Shown here: in pieces, positions 36,693 to 44,375 of the stretch
How the letters are laid out: each line of letters begins with the position of its first letter
How positions within the stretch are numbered: the stretch's first letter is position 1
DNA from: Amycolatopsis oliviviridis
Lineage (GTDB): Bacteria; Actinomycetota; Actinomycetes; Mycobacteriales; Pseudonocardiaceae
DNA length: 64,000 nucleotides
Direction of reading: 5' to 3'
Assembly: GCF_014654365.1 (NCBI RefSeq)
Contig: NZ_BNAY01000004.1
Location: 248,001-312,000, forward strand
Notes under the pieces: generated by a model
What the model was told of the DNA's origin: nothing
What the model saw: only the letters and a program-made list of their open reading frames with translations
Databases searched by the model: none
Position numbers and translations under genes: made by a program

Positions 36693-38339
36693 GTGAGTAA
36701 CGAGGTGCTACTGGACGCGGGAGCGGTGAGCCGCTGCCGGCGTCGCGTGCACCTGGAACACGATCCGGCGATGCGCGAGGTCCCGCTCGCCCCGCCCGAC
36801 CCCGCCGCGCAGCAGCGGATCGCCGACGCGTCAGCGCATCGCGACGCGATCGTCCAGCGGCTCATGGACGCGACAGGCCCCGACGCGGGCTGGGTCAAGA
36901 TCGCCCGCGACCTCCCCGCCGCCGAGCGTGTGCAGCTCACGGAAGAGGCCTTCGCCGCCGGAGCGCGCTACATCTGGGGCGGGCTGCTGCCGGTGGATCG
37001 CGCCGGTCACCGGCGCGGCGGCTCCGAACTCCTGGTCCACACCGGTGCCGGCTACGTGCCGGTGCTGGTCGTGCGCCACCGCATCACCGATCGCGGCGCG
37101 GGCGCGCCGACCACGGTGATGACCGATCTCGATCCGGCCAACCGGTTGCCGGACGCGGCACGGAAGGTCCGTTCGCAGCCGCGGGACCAGATGCGGCTCG
37201 CGCACCTCTATCGGATGCTCGAAGCGCTCGGGAAGCACGAAGGGCACCGCGCGATCGGCGGCGTCATCGGACTCGACGCGGACGTCGTCGTCTGGCACGA
37301 CCTGTCCGCGGGGACCTGGCCAGGCGGGAAGAGCGCGCTGACGGAGTACCAGAGCCGCTTCGCCGACAGGCTCGCCATCGCGAGCGCGGCCGCCGAAGGC
37401 GAAGAAGCACTCGCCGAACCGTCCCGTGTCCTCGAATGCCGTCGCTGTCCCTGGTGGCCGACGTGCGAGGTCGTGCTCACCGAAACCCGCGACGTCAGCC
37501 TGGTCGTCCGCGGCGAGGACGCGATGGAGCTCCGCCGTGCCGGGGTGTCCACAGTGGACAAACTGGCCGCGCTCGACCCCGCCGACGAACCGCCGCCGAT
37601 GAACTGGACCGGCGGCACCTTCGCCGATTCGATCATCCTCGCGCGCGCCTGGCTCGCCGATCTCACGATGGTGCGCAAGGTCGACCGCGTCGAGGTCTCG
37701 CGCGGCGACGTCGAGGTCGACGTCGACATGGAGAGCTTCGGTGATTCCGGCGCGTACCTGTGGGGTTCGCTGCTGACCGGCGCGGACATCGGGATGGAGC
37801 AGGGCTATCGGGCCTTCGCGACGTGGGAGCCGCTGCCGACTGCGGACGAGGCCCGGTCGTTCGCGGAGTTCTGGGCCTGGTTCAACGAGGTCCGCGAGCG
37901 CACGCTCGCCGCGGGCCTGACCTTCCGCGCCTACTGCTACAATGCGCTCGCCGAGAACCGCTGGCTCTTCGGTTCGGCCGACCGGTTCGGCGAATACCCC
38001 GGCGTTCCCACGAAGGCCGAGATCGCGTCCTTTGTGGACTCCGACGAATGGATCGATCTCTTCCGCAGTGTCACCGACCAGTTCCTGTGCTCGCACGGCA
38101 AGGGGCTCAAGGTGATCGCCCCGGTCGCCGGGTTCGCCTGGCGCGATCCGGAAGCGGGCGGCGAGGCGTCGATGAGCTGGTACCGCGACGCGGTCGGGAT
38201 GGACGGCGGGATCCCGGACGACGCCCAGCGGGAGCGCCTGCTGCGCTACAACGAGGACGACGTCCTGGCGACGCATGCGCTGCGGAACTGGATGACCGAC
38301 CACGCGCAGACGTCCGTGCCGTACATGAACGACCTCTGA
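36693..38339 (+). CDS. TM0106-family RecB-like nuclease with RNase H-like domain
   Basis: 548 aa. N-terminal PD-(D/E)XK-like part with one Cys (SRCRRRVHLEH, Cys15) far from the cluster CRRCPWWPTC (Cys249, Cys252, Cys258): this 1+3 spacing is the iron-sulphur arrangement of RecB/Cas4-type nucleases. The C-terminal part shows VEVDVDMES and later YNEDDVLATHALRNW, an RNase H-like/DnaQ-like exonuclease core with acidic residues. Such proteins are annotated as putative nucleases with no settled role; DNA repair is likely. The GTG at 36693 has a TAGAGT -10 box 7 bases upstream, suggesting a leaderless transcript. Confidence 0.85.
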   Translation: MSNEVLLDAGAVSRCRRRVHLEHDPAMREVPLAPPDPAAQQRIADASAHRDAIVQRLMDATGPDAGWVKIARDLPAAERVQLTEEAFAAGARYIWGGLLPVDRAGHRRGGSELLVHTGAGYVPVLVVRHRITDRGAGAPTTVMTDLDPANRLPDAARKVRSQPRDQMRLAHLYRMLEALGKHEGHRAIGGVIGLDADVVVWHDLSAGTWPGGKSALTEYQSRFADRLAIASAAAEGEEALAEPSRVLECRRCPWWPTCEVVLTETRDVSLVVRGEDAMELRRAGVSTVDKLAALDPADEPPPMNWTGGTFADSIILARAWLADLTMVRKVDRVEVSRGDVEVDVDMESFGDSGAYLWGSLLTGADIGMEQGYRAFATWEPLPTADEARSFAEFWAWFNEVRERTLAAGLTFRAYCYNALAENRWLFGSADRFGEYPGVPTKAEIASFVDSDEWIDLFRSVTDQFLCSHGKGLKVIAPVAGFAWRDPEAGGEASMSWYRDAVGMDGGIPDDAQRERLLRYNEDDVLATHALRNWMTDHAQTSVPYMNDL

Positions 38340-38420
38340 TCTCCCGGTCGCCAAGAGACTTGCGCTCTCTCGCGCCGTTGCGGATACTCGTTGACGAATA
38401 ATCGTGCACGAGGAGGCGTG

Positions 38421-39029
38421 GTGAAGCGGCGGAAAGTCGGGAACCTGCTGGCGCTGGCGATCCTGTCCACGCTGAACGAGCGCCCGATGCATCCGTACGA
38501 AATGGCCTCGATCCTGAAGAGCCGCGGCAAGGACCGCGACATGGGGATCAAATGGGGCTCGTTCTACACGGTCGTCGGCAACCTGCGGAAACACGGCTTC
38601 ATCGAGGCCGCCGAGAGCGGTCGTGACGGCGCGCGCCCCGAGCGCACGGTGTACCGGATCACCGGTGAGGGCCGTGACGAAATGCTCGACTGGCTGCGTG
38701 AACTGCTCGGTGAGGTGGCGGCCGAAGAACCGAAATTCGTCGCCGGGCTGTCGGTGCTGGGCTGGCTGGGGCCGGACGAGGTGATCGCCCTGTTCCGTAC
38801 CCGGCTGGCGGCGCTCGACGAAGACATCGTCTCGACCCGCGCCGAACTGGCACGGCTTCTCGAAGAGATTCCGCGGCTGGTGCTGCTCGAAGTCGAGTAC
38901 CACCTGGCGATCCGCGCGGCGGAGGCCGAATGGGTCCGCTCGGTCCTCGACGAACTGACTTCCGGCTCGATGCCCGGTCTCGCCGAATGGCGGACCTTGG
39001 TGGCCGAAAGGAGTGACACCCGCAGTTGA
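38421..39029 (+). CDS. PadR family transcriptional regulator
   Basis: 202 aa. N-terminal winged helix (NLLALAILSTLNERPMHPYEMASILKSRGKDR...KWGSFYTVVGNLRKHGFIEA) with the ERTVYRITGEGRDEMLDWLRELL wing, then a C-terminal helical dimerisation domain. An AGGAGG site precedes two adjacent GTG codons; the second (38421) has the better spacing. It precedes the methyltransferase on the same strand with a GC-rich hairpin between, so they may be separately controlled. Target unknown. Confidence 0.88.
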   Translation: MKRRKVGNLLALAILSTLNERPMHPYEMASILKSRGKDRDMGIKWGSFYTVVGNLRKHGFIEAAESGRDGARPERTVYRITGEGRDEMLDWLRELLGEVAAEEPKFVAGLSVLGWLGPDEVIALFRTRLAALDEDIVSTRAELARLLEEIPRLVLLEVEYHLAIRAAEAEWVRSVLDELTSGSMPGLAEWRTLVAERSDTRS

Positions 39030-39033
39030 AAGA

Positions 39034-39067
39034 GCCCCGGCGAGGTGTTGCAGCACCTCACCGGGGC
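39034..39067 (+). terminator. GC-rich hairpin after the PadR gene
   Basis: GCCCCGG-C-GAGGTG, loop TTGCAG, CACCTC-A-CCGGGGC. Thirteen pairs with one internal mismatch. Begins 4 bases after the PadR stop. No T-run follows, so the termination role is inferred. Confidence 0.5.
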
Positions 39068-39148
39068 GACGATCCCGCAACCGGAACCCGGCCACGAGAC
39101 GGCACCTTGAGGATAACCGGGCTCCGGGCAGACACACCTGGAGAGACC

Positions 39149-39823
39149 ATGTCGAACATCAAGGACAGAAAACGGTTCAAGATCCTGCCGGAGATGGGCG
39201 GTGCGCTGGCGCGGAACTACGCCCGGCAGCGCGGCACCGAACCGCAGCTCGAACTCTGGCGGAAGCAGGCCCGCGAACTCACCGCGGACCTGCCGGAAGA
39301 CGCGAAGATCCTCGAGATCGCCTTCGGCCCCGGCTACTTCGCCGTCGAACTGGCGCGGCTCGGGTTCTCCGTCACCGGCCTCGACGTCGCGCCGACGTTC
39401 GTCGAGATCGCGAGCGAGTACGCGCGGACCCAAGGCGTCGAGGCTTCGTTCCGGGAGGGCGATGTCGCGGCGATGCCGTTCGACGACGAGTCCTTCGACT
39501 TCGTCGTCTGCCAGGCCGCGTTCAAGAACTTCGTGTGGCCGGTGAAAGCGCTCGACGAGATGTACCGCGTGCTGCGTCCGGGCGGTACGGCCGTGGTGCA
39601 GGACCTGAACCGCGACGCGACCGACGGCGACATCGTGCGTGAGGTCGAGAGCATGAAGATCGGCAAACTGGCGGGACTCGGCGTGCGGCAGGCGCTCGTC
39701 GGACTCCGGCGGCGCGCCTACACGCCGGTCGACTTCGGCGGGCTGGTCGCCGAAACGGCGTTCCGGACCTGTGAGGTCACCACCTCGGGCATCGGCCTGG
39801 ACGTCCACCTCACCCGCCCCTGA
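39149..39823 (+). CDS. Class I SAM-dependent methyltransferase
   Basis: 224 aa. Motif I ILEIAFGPGYFAVELA (SAM-binding glycines, with an F where many have GCG), acidic end of strand 2 TGLDVAP, EGDVAAMPFDDESFDFVVCQAAFKNF (motif II region), and RVLRPGGTAVVQDL (post II). Ubiquinone/menaquinone-like small-molecule methyltransferase type; the substrate is not evident. The ATG at 39149 lies 7 bases after GGAGAGA. Downstream of a PadR regulator which may control it. Its 3' end runs into a perfect palindrome. Confidence 0.88.
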   Translation: MSNIKDRKRFKILPEMGGALARNYARQRGTEPQLELWRKQARELTADLPEDAKILEIAFGPGYFAVELARLGFSVTGLDVAPTFVEIASEYARTQGVEASFREGDVAAMPFDDESFDFVVCQAAFKNFVWPVKALDEMYRVLRPGGTAVVQDLNRDATDGDIVREVESMKIGKLAGLGVRQALVGLRRRAYTPVDFGGLVAETAFRTCEVTTSGIGLDVHLTRP

Positions 39824-39826
39824 ACT

Positions 39827-39879
39827 GACATGAAAGGCCCCTTCATTGCAAAATTTGCAATGAAGGGGCCTTTCATGTC
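39827..39879. repeat. TGAAAGG-family palindrome, intact copy
   Basis: Two exact 26-base arms (39827-39852, 39854-39879) around a single central base: GACATGAAAGGCCCC... mirrored. Each arm is itself nearly palindromic (TGAAAGGCCCCTTCA). It begins 3 bases after the methyltransferase stop and ends 13 bases before the stop of the opposing SDR, filling a convergent gap. Very similar to the copy at 54699. Confidence 0.95.
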
Positions 39880-39892
39880 GCGCGGGGGAGGC

Positions 39893-40651
39893 TCAGCGAG
39901 GGGCCATGCGCAGCGACCCGTCCATCCGGACGACCTCGCCGTTCAGGTAGTCGTGGTCGATCAGCGACAGCGCGAGCTGCGCGTACTCGTCCGGCCGAGC
40001 GAGCCGCTTCGGGAACGGGACGCCCTCCGCCAGCGAAGCGCGGAACTCGTCACTCACCGTCGCCAGCATCGGGGTGTCGACGATGCCCGGCGCGATGGTC
40101 AGCACCCGGATCCCGTGCGACGCGAGGTCGCGCGCGGCGGGCAGGGTCATCCCGACGATGCCGCCCTTGGACGACGAGTACGCCACCTGCCCGATCTGGC
40201 CGTCGAAGGCCGCGATCGACGCGGTGTTGATGATGACGCCGCGCGCGTTGTCGGCCAGCGGTTCCGTCTTCGCGATGGCCTCGGAGGCCAGCGTCAGCAC
40301 GTTGAAGGAGCCGATCAGGTTGATCTGGACGACCTTCGCGTACAGGGCGAGGTCGTGCGGGCCCTTCTTCGAAAGGATCCGGGCGGACGGCCCGATCCCG
40401 GCGCAGTTCACCACGGTCCGCAGCGGCACCCCGGACTCGGCGGCGGTCGCGACGGCGGCCCGCACCTGCTCCGGGTCGGTCACGTCGGCCTCGACGTAGG
40501 TGACGCCTTCGACCTGCTCGGCGTTGGCGATGGCACCGGCGAGGTCCAGCGCGAAGACCCGCGCGCCCTTCGCCGCGAGCGCCTTCGAGGTGGCGCCGCC
40601 GAGCCCGGACGCGCCGCCCGTGACGAGCGCCGCGGTATCGGTGATCTGCAT
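39893..40651 (-). CDS. SDR dehydrogenase, HSD17B10/3-hydroxyacyl-CoA dehydrogenase type II-like
   Basis: 252 aa. GGASGLG cofactor motif (12-18), ALDLA with Asp after strand 2 (NAD preference), NCAGIGPSARILSKKG, catalytic Ser in INTASIAAFDGQIGQ, and YSSSKGG (Tyr/Lys). The long insertion around NLIGSFNVLTLASEAIAKTEP(L) and the C-terminal DHDYLNGEVVRMDGSLRM match type II hydroxyacyl-CoA dehydrogenases, so fatty-acid or branched-chain acyl-CoA oxidation is likely. AAGGGAGAAC ribosome site before the ATG at 40651. Converges on the methyltransferase across the palindrome. Confidence 0.88.
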   Translation of the reverse strand: MQITDTAALVTGGASGLGGATSKALAAKGARVFALDLAGAIANAEQVEGVTYVEADVTDPEQVRAAVATAAESGVPLRTVVNCAGIGPSARILSKKGPHDLALYAKVVQINLIGSFNVLTLASEAIAKTEPLADNARGVIINTASIAAFDGQIGQVAYSSSKGGIVGMTLPAARDLASHGIRVLTIAPGIVDTPMLATVSDEFRASLAEGVPFPKRLARPDEYAQLALSLIDHDYLNGEVVRMDGSLRMAPR

Positions 40652-40811
40652 GTTCTCCCTTTCGTCGACAACCGCGTCTAGGTTAACGCTCGTTCGCATC
40701 GGGGTTGCGCGTGTGTTGTCTCACGTCGGTGGGCGGCATGTCGTGAGGAGTATTCGGGCCTGAAGCATTCCGTTCGCTCGGAGGTCAACTCCGGCTGTCA
40801 CCTTCAGCAGC

Positions 40812-42122
40812 ATGAGCGCTGCTCGGATCGTGGTGGTGGGGACCGGTTACGTCGGATTGACCACGGGGGCCTGCCTGGCCGGCCTGGGGCATCGAGTCAC
40901 TTGCGTCGATGTCGACCAGGCGAAGGTCGCAAGGCTCTCCGCCGGACGCGTGGACATCCTGGAGCCGGGATTGTCCGAGCTGGTGTCGAGGGGGCTGACC
41001 AGCGGGAGACTCAATTTCGTGGTCGGCGCCCGCGACGCCGTCCGGGACGCGGAGGCCGTTTTCCTGTGCGTGCCGACGCCGATGGGCGCGGGCGGCTCGG
41101 CGGACCTGCGAGCCGTCGAAGCCGTGACCACCGAGATCGGTGACGTCATTCCCGCGGGGTGCGCGCTGATCACCAAATCGACCGTCCCGGTGGGCACGTC
41201 GAAGCGCATCCAGGCGATGCTCGGCCGCACGGACGTGCCGGTCGTGTCGAACCCGGAGTTCCTGCGCGAGGGCACCGCGGTGGAGGACTTCCTCGGCCCC
41301 GACCGGATCGTCGTCGGTTCGGACGACGTCGCCGCCGCCCGCTGGGTCGGCGACCTCTACGCCGACCTCGCCGCCCCGGTCGTCGTCGCCGACGCGGCCA
41401 GCGCGGAACTGGTGAAGTACGCGGCGAACTGCTTCCTCGCGATGAAACTGTCCTATGTGAACTCGATCGCCGAACTGTGCGAACGCCTCGGCGCGGACAT
41501 CGACCTCGTCACCGAAGGCATGGGCTACGACCGGCGCATCGGCCGCTCGTTCCTCAAGCCCGGCCCCGGCTGGGGCGGCTCGTGCCTGCCGAAGGACACC
41601 AGCGCGCTGGTGCGGGTCGCGGAGTCGGTGCAGTACGACTTCACGCTGCTCACCTCGGCGATCGAGGAGAACCTCGCGCAGCGGGACCGCATCGTCGCGA
41701 AGATCGCCGGCGCGGTCGGCGGCACCCTCGCCGGTTCGCGGATCGGTGTCCTCGGGCTGGCGTTCAAGGCCGGGACGAACGACCTGCGCGACTCGCCCGC
41801 CCTCGCGGTCGCTTCCGTACTGGGCGCGCTCGGCGCGGAACTGACCGCCTACGACCCCGCCGTCGGCGGCCAGATCGCCGGGATGACCGTGGTCGACGAC
41901 CCGTACCAGGTCGCCAAGGCGGCCGACGCCGTCGTCGTGCTGACGGAATGGGACGAGTTCAAGCGGCTCGACTGGACCTACATGGCCGAGCAGATGGACG
42001 GCGACTCGGTCGTCGACACCCGCAATCTCCTTGAGCCGCAACGGATTCTGGACGCCGGCCTGTCTTGGCAGGGCGTCGGGCGGCCGCGGGCGGCGCTGCG
42101 GCGGAAGGTCGCCGTCTCCTGA
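40812..42122 (+). CDS. ugd: UDP-glucose 6-dehydrogenase
   Basis: 436 aa. Oxidises UDP-glucose twice with NAD to UDP-glucuronate, a precursor for capsule and cell-wall glycans. Rossmann motif VVGTGYVGL (8-16), substrate region SNPEFLREGTAVEDF, catalytic Cys258 in GGSCLPKDTSAL, and C-terminal LGLAFKAGTNDLRDSPA with the usual UDP-binding contacts. Full length. No Shine-Dalgarno is obvious before the ATG. It may serve the glycan genes at 54.7-60.3 kb, which is inference. The gene is followed by a perfect 26-bp palindrome. Confidence 0.94.
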   Translation: MSAARIVVVGTGYVGLTTGACLAGLGHRVTCVDVDQAKVARLSAGRVDILEPGLSELVSRGLTSGRLNFVVGARDAVRDAEAVFLCVPTPMGAGGSADLRAVEAVTTEIGDVIPAGCALITKSTVPVGTSKRIQAMLGRTDVPVVSNPEFLREGTAVEDFLGPDRIVVGSDDVAAARWVGDLYADLAAPVVVADAASAELVKYAANCFLAMKLSYVNSIAELCERLGADIDLVTEGMGYDRRIGRSFLKPGPGWGGSCLPKDTSALVRVAESVQYDFTLLTSAIEENLAQRDRIVAKIAGAVGGTLAGSRIGVLGLAFKAGTNDLRDSPALAVASVLGALGAELTAYDPAVGGQIAGMTVVDDPYQVAKAADAVVVLTEWDEFKRLDWTYMAEQMDGDSVVDTRNLLEPQRILDAGLSWQGVGRPRAALRRKVAVS

Positions 42123-42139
42123 CCCACCTGCCTCCCGCG

Positions 42140-42198
42140 GGTGTCATGAAAGGGCCGTTCAGGACATTTTTCGTCCTGAACGGCCCTTTCATGACACC
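42140..42198. repeat. TGAAAGG-family palindrome overlapping a stop codon
   Basis: Exact 26-base arms (42140-42165, 42173-42198) around a T-rich 7-base loop ATTTTTC. The core TGAAAGGGCCGTTCA is a variant of the TGAAAGGCCCCTTCA core elsewhere, with both arms changed in step. It fills the convergent gap between ugd and the TetR gene, and its right arm contains the TetR stop codon and last two sense codons. Confidence 0.95.
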
Positions 42199-42767
42199 AG
42201 GGAGACGAGCTTCAACAGCCCGTCCACGACCTCCTCGGCCGTCGGAGCGTTCTCCGGGTCGAGCATGTGCTGCAGCATGATGCCCGAGTTCAGTGCCGTC
42301 GCCACCGCGCCGATCCGGCGCTCGTCGGCCTCGGTGAGCGTGTCCTCGTCGATCCCCAGGATGCCCGCCGCCATCCCGCGACGTCCCTCGCGCTGTGCCG
42401 CGGCGAGCTGTTTCCGCAGCTCAGGGTGATGCTCGGACTGGGTGAACGCCTCGATCGAGGCGATCCACAGCGGCCGGTTCCGCCCGTAGGAGTCGATCAT
42501 GGCGCGCCAGGACGCGGCGTACTGCTCAGACGGTGAGGCGTCGGGGTCGACAGCCTTCCGCATCTCCACCTGGATCTCTTTGCCCCAGTCGTCCATCGCC
42601 TGGGAGAACGCCGTCAGCAGCAGGGCTTCGCGCGATCCGAAGTGGTAGCCGATCGCCGCGTGGCTGACCCCGGCCGCCGTCGCGATGTCCCGCACCGTCG
42701 TGCGTGACCAGCCTTTTTCCCTCAAGCACTGGATGGCGCCCGCCATCAGGTCCTCGCGATTACCCAT
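42189..42767 (-). CDS. TetR family transcriptional regulator
   Basis: 192 aa. HTH at about 23-52: TTVRDIATAAGVSHAAIGYHFGSREALL. The C-terminal ligand domain is of the TetR_C_33-like Trp/Arg/Leu-rich sort. ATG at 42767. The last codons (LVS, TGA) lie in the arm of the palindrome at 42140-42198, so the repeat has modified or supplied the C-terminus. Divergent from the FAD monooxygenase; the overlapping palindromes at 42801-42820 are the likely operators, placing it as repressor of both genes. Confidence 0.92.
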   Translation of the reverse strand: MGNREDLMAGAIQCLREKGWSRTTVRDIATAAGVSHAAIGYHFGSREALLLTAFSQAMDDWGKEIQVEMRKAVDPDASPSEQYAASWRAMIDSYGRNRPLWIASIEAFTQSEHHPELRKQLAAAQREGRRGMAAGILGIDEDTLTEADERRIGAVATALNSGIMLQHMLDPENAPTAEEVVDGLLKLVSLVS

Positions 42768-42800
42768 GCCCGGGATCGTAGACCACGCGGTTTATCCAAA

Positions 42801-42847
42801 TGGTTTAACCAAGCGGCTTGACCAAGCGTGCAAATCTGCCGTACGGT
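42801..42847 (+). promoter_or_regulatory. Promoter and TetR-type operator for the FAD monooxygenase
   Basis: -35 TTGACC (42818-42823) and -10 TACGGT (42842-42847) with 18-base spacing. Overlapping the -35 are two small palindromes: TGGTT-T-AACCA (42801-42811) and CAAGC-G-GCTTG (42810-42820), plus the direct repeat ACCAAGCG. A regulator bound here would block the promoter; the divergent TetR is the clear candidate. Confidence 0.6.
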
Positions 42848-42881
42848 CGTTCCCATCACCACGAAACCTCTGGGAGCAGCC

Positions 42882-44075
42882 ATGACGACCACCGTTCTGA
42901 TCTCCGGCGCCGGCATCGCGGGTCCGGCCCTCGCCTTCTGGCTCCGCGAGCGCGGCTTCGCGCCGACCGTCGTCGAGCGCGCCCCGGCGCTGCGCGAAGG
43001 CGGCAGCGCGGTCGACTTCCGCGGCGAGCAGATGACCCTGCTGGAGCGCATGGGAATCCTCGAAGACATCCGCGCGAAGGAAACCGCGATGGGCGCGCAG
43101 GTCATCGTCGACACACGCGGCAAGAAGGTCGCTCAGATGCCGTCGGTCTTCTTCAGCGGCGAAGTCGAGATCGCGCGCGGAGACCTCACGCGCATCCTCT
43201 ACGACCACACGAAGAACGACGTCGAGTACGTCTTCGGCGACTGGATCACCGGGCTGGACGAGGTTTCGGACGGCGTCGACGTCAGCTTCGCCCACGGCGA
43301 GCCGCGCAGATTCGACCTGGTCGTCGGCGCGGACGGGCTGCACTCGGGCGTCCGGCGGCTGACGTTCGGCGACGAAGAGCAGTTCCGGACCGACCTCGGC
43401 TTCCACACGGCGGGCTTCACCGTGCCCAACCACCTCGGGCTCGATCACCTCGGCATGATCTGCAGCGTCCCCGGCCGGACCGTGATGGCCGCCAGCGGTC
43501 GCGACGGCTCGGCTCTCAACGTCAGCTTCCTCTTCACGTCCGGCACGGTGGACGTGCACCGGCGCGATGTCGAAGGACAGAAACGCCTGGTCGCCGAGCG
43601 CTTCGCCGACTTCGGCTGGGAAGTCCCGGCGCTGCTGGAAGGCCTCGGCGACGTCGACGCGCTGTACTTCGACTCGCTCAGCCAGATCCACCTCGACAAG
43701 TGGTCACGCGGCCGGGTCGTGCTGCTCGGTGACGCGGCCTGGTGCGCGGGCCCGGGCGGTTCGGGCACCGGGCTCGCGATGATGGGCGCGTACATCCTGG
43801 CCGGGGAGCTCGCCGCCGCGCACGGCGATCACGAGGTCGCTTTCGCGCGGTACGAGGAGAAACTGCGCGGACCGGTGAAGGTCTCTCAGAAGCAGGCGGC
43901 CGGCATCGGCACGTTCCTCATCCCGACGTCACGGCTCGTGCTGGGCTACCGGAACTTCATGTACCGGGTGCTGGGTTCGAAGCCGATGACCAGGGTGTTC
44001 ACCTGGATCACCTCGCGCGCGGCGAACGCGGCGACGCTCGAAAACTATGACGCGCCTGTCGCCACTCGGCGCTAG
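42882..44075 (+). CDS. FAD-dependent monooxygenase (PHBH/TetX-like)
   Basis: 397 aa. N-terminal ISGAGIAGPALAFWLRERG with GxGxxG, VVERAPALREGG for the FAD ribose, LVVGADGLHSGVRRL (DG motif) and RVVLLGDAAWCAGPGGSGTGLAMMGAYILAGEL (GD motif). Typical class A flavoprotein hydroxylase acting on aromatic or polyketide substrates with NAD(P)H. ATG preceded by GGGAGC. The divergent TetR with an operator over its -35 suggests induction by its substrate or drug. It could be for resistance or detoxification; the substrate is not deducible. Confidence 0.9.
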   Translation: MTTTVLISGAGIAGPALAFWLRERGFAPTVVERAPALREGGSAVDFRGEQMTLLERMGILEDIRAKETAMGAQVIVDTRGKKVAQMPSVFFSGEVEIARGDLTRILYDHTKNDVEYVFGDWITGLDEVSDGVDVSFAHGEPRRFDLVVGADGLHSGVRRLTFGDEEQFRTDLGFHTAGFTVPNHLGLDHLGMICSVPGRTVMAASGRDGSALNVSFLFTSGTVDVHRRDVEGQKRLVAERFADFGWEVPALLEGLGDVDALYFDSLSQIHLDKWSRGRVVLLGDAAWCAGPGGSGTGLAMMGAYILAGELAAAHGDHEVAFARYEEKLRGPVKVSQKQAAGIGTFLIPTSRLVLGYRNFMYRVLGSKPMTRVFTWITSRAANAATLENYDAPVATRR

Positions 44076-44115
44076 TTTCGGTGGGTGAGGGCTGGGAAGG
44101 AGTACGGAAGGCACA

Positions 44116-44343
44116 ATCCTCGGTATCGCGGACGCGTTCATCACTTTCGGAACGATCACTTTCGTCGACGAGCCGGGATTGCTGGCCGTTCTGGGGGAGC
44201 TTCTTCCCTGCCACCGGTTGTACTCCCGTGCCGAACTCGAAGCGCCGATCGACCCCACGGCGCAGCGCTGGAAGAACCACTACGACGTCCAGTACTGGCG
44301 GCCCGACTGTCTCGGCGAGGTTCTCTTCAGCTGCTGGGACTGA
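44116..44343 (+). other. Protein-like open frame without a canonical start (75 codons plus stop)
   Basis: The frame ending at TGA 44341-44343 reads as a convincing small protein: ILGIADAFITFGTITFVD, then AVLGELLPCHRLYSRAELEAP, and WKNHYDVQYWRPDCLGEVLF-SCWD at the end. The frame is open back to 44089, but it has no ATG, GTG or TTG before the protein-like part. ATC at 44116 lies 4 bases after GGAAGG and 13 after AAGGAG. Either an unusual ATC start, or a small gene whose start has mutated (ATG/ATC). The two overlapping frames with normal GTG starts (44081, 44085) are low-complexity and look like shadows. Confidence 0.45.
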
Positions 44344-44362
44344 AAAAGTAGTTAGCAAGGCG

Positions 44363-44368
44363 TAGTAT
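44363..44368 (+). promoter_or_regulatory. Leaderless-type -10 (TAGTAT) for the gamma-glutamyltransferase gene
   Basis: TAGTAT, then CTGGCTG, then the GTG at 44376. No ribosome site is present before the GTG. Confidence 0.5.
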
Positions 44369-44375
44369 CTGGCTG

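Noticed and set aside
39827..39879. CRISPR-like repeat unit
   Set aside because: The palindromes are single, dispersed, and have no regular spacers; there are no cas genes.
39830..40681. Open frame starting MKGPFIAKFAMKGPF... (also at 36062 and 54702)
   Set aside because: The N-terminus is just the translated palindrome, and the rest runs antisense through a well-supported SDR gene. Similar MKGPF starts at other palindromes show that these are artefacts.
44081..44365. Two GTG-started small frames (44081 and 44085)
   Set aside because: Ser/Arg-rich low-complexity products; the third frame in the same DNA is much more protein-like.
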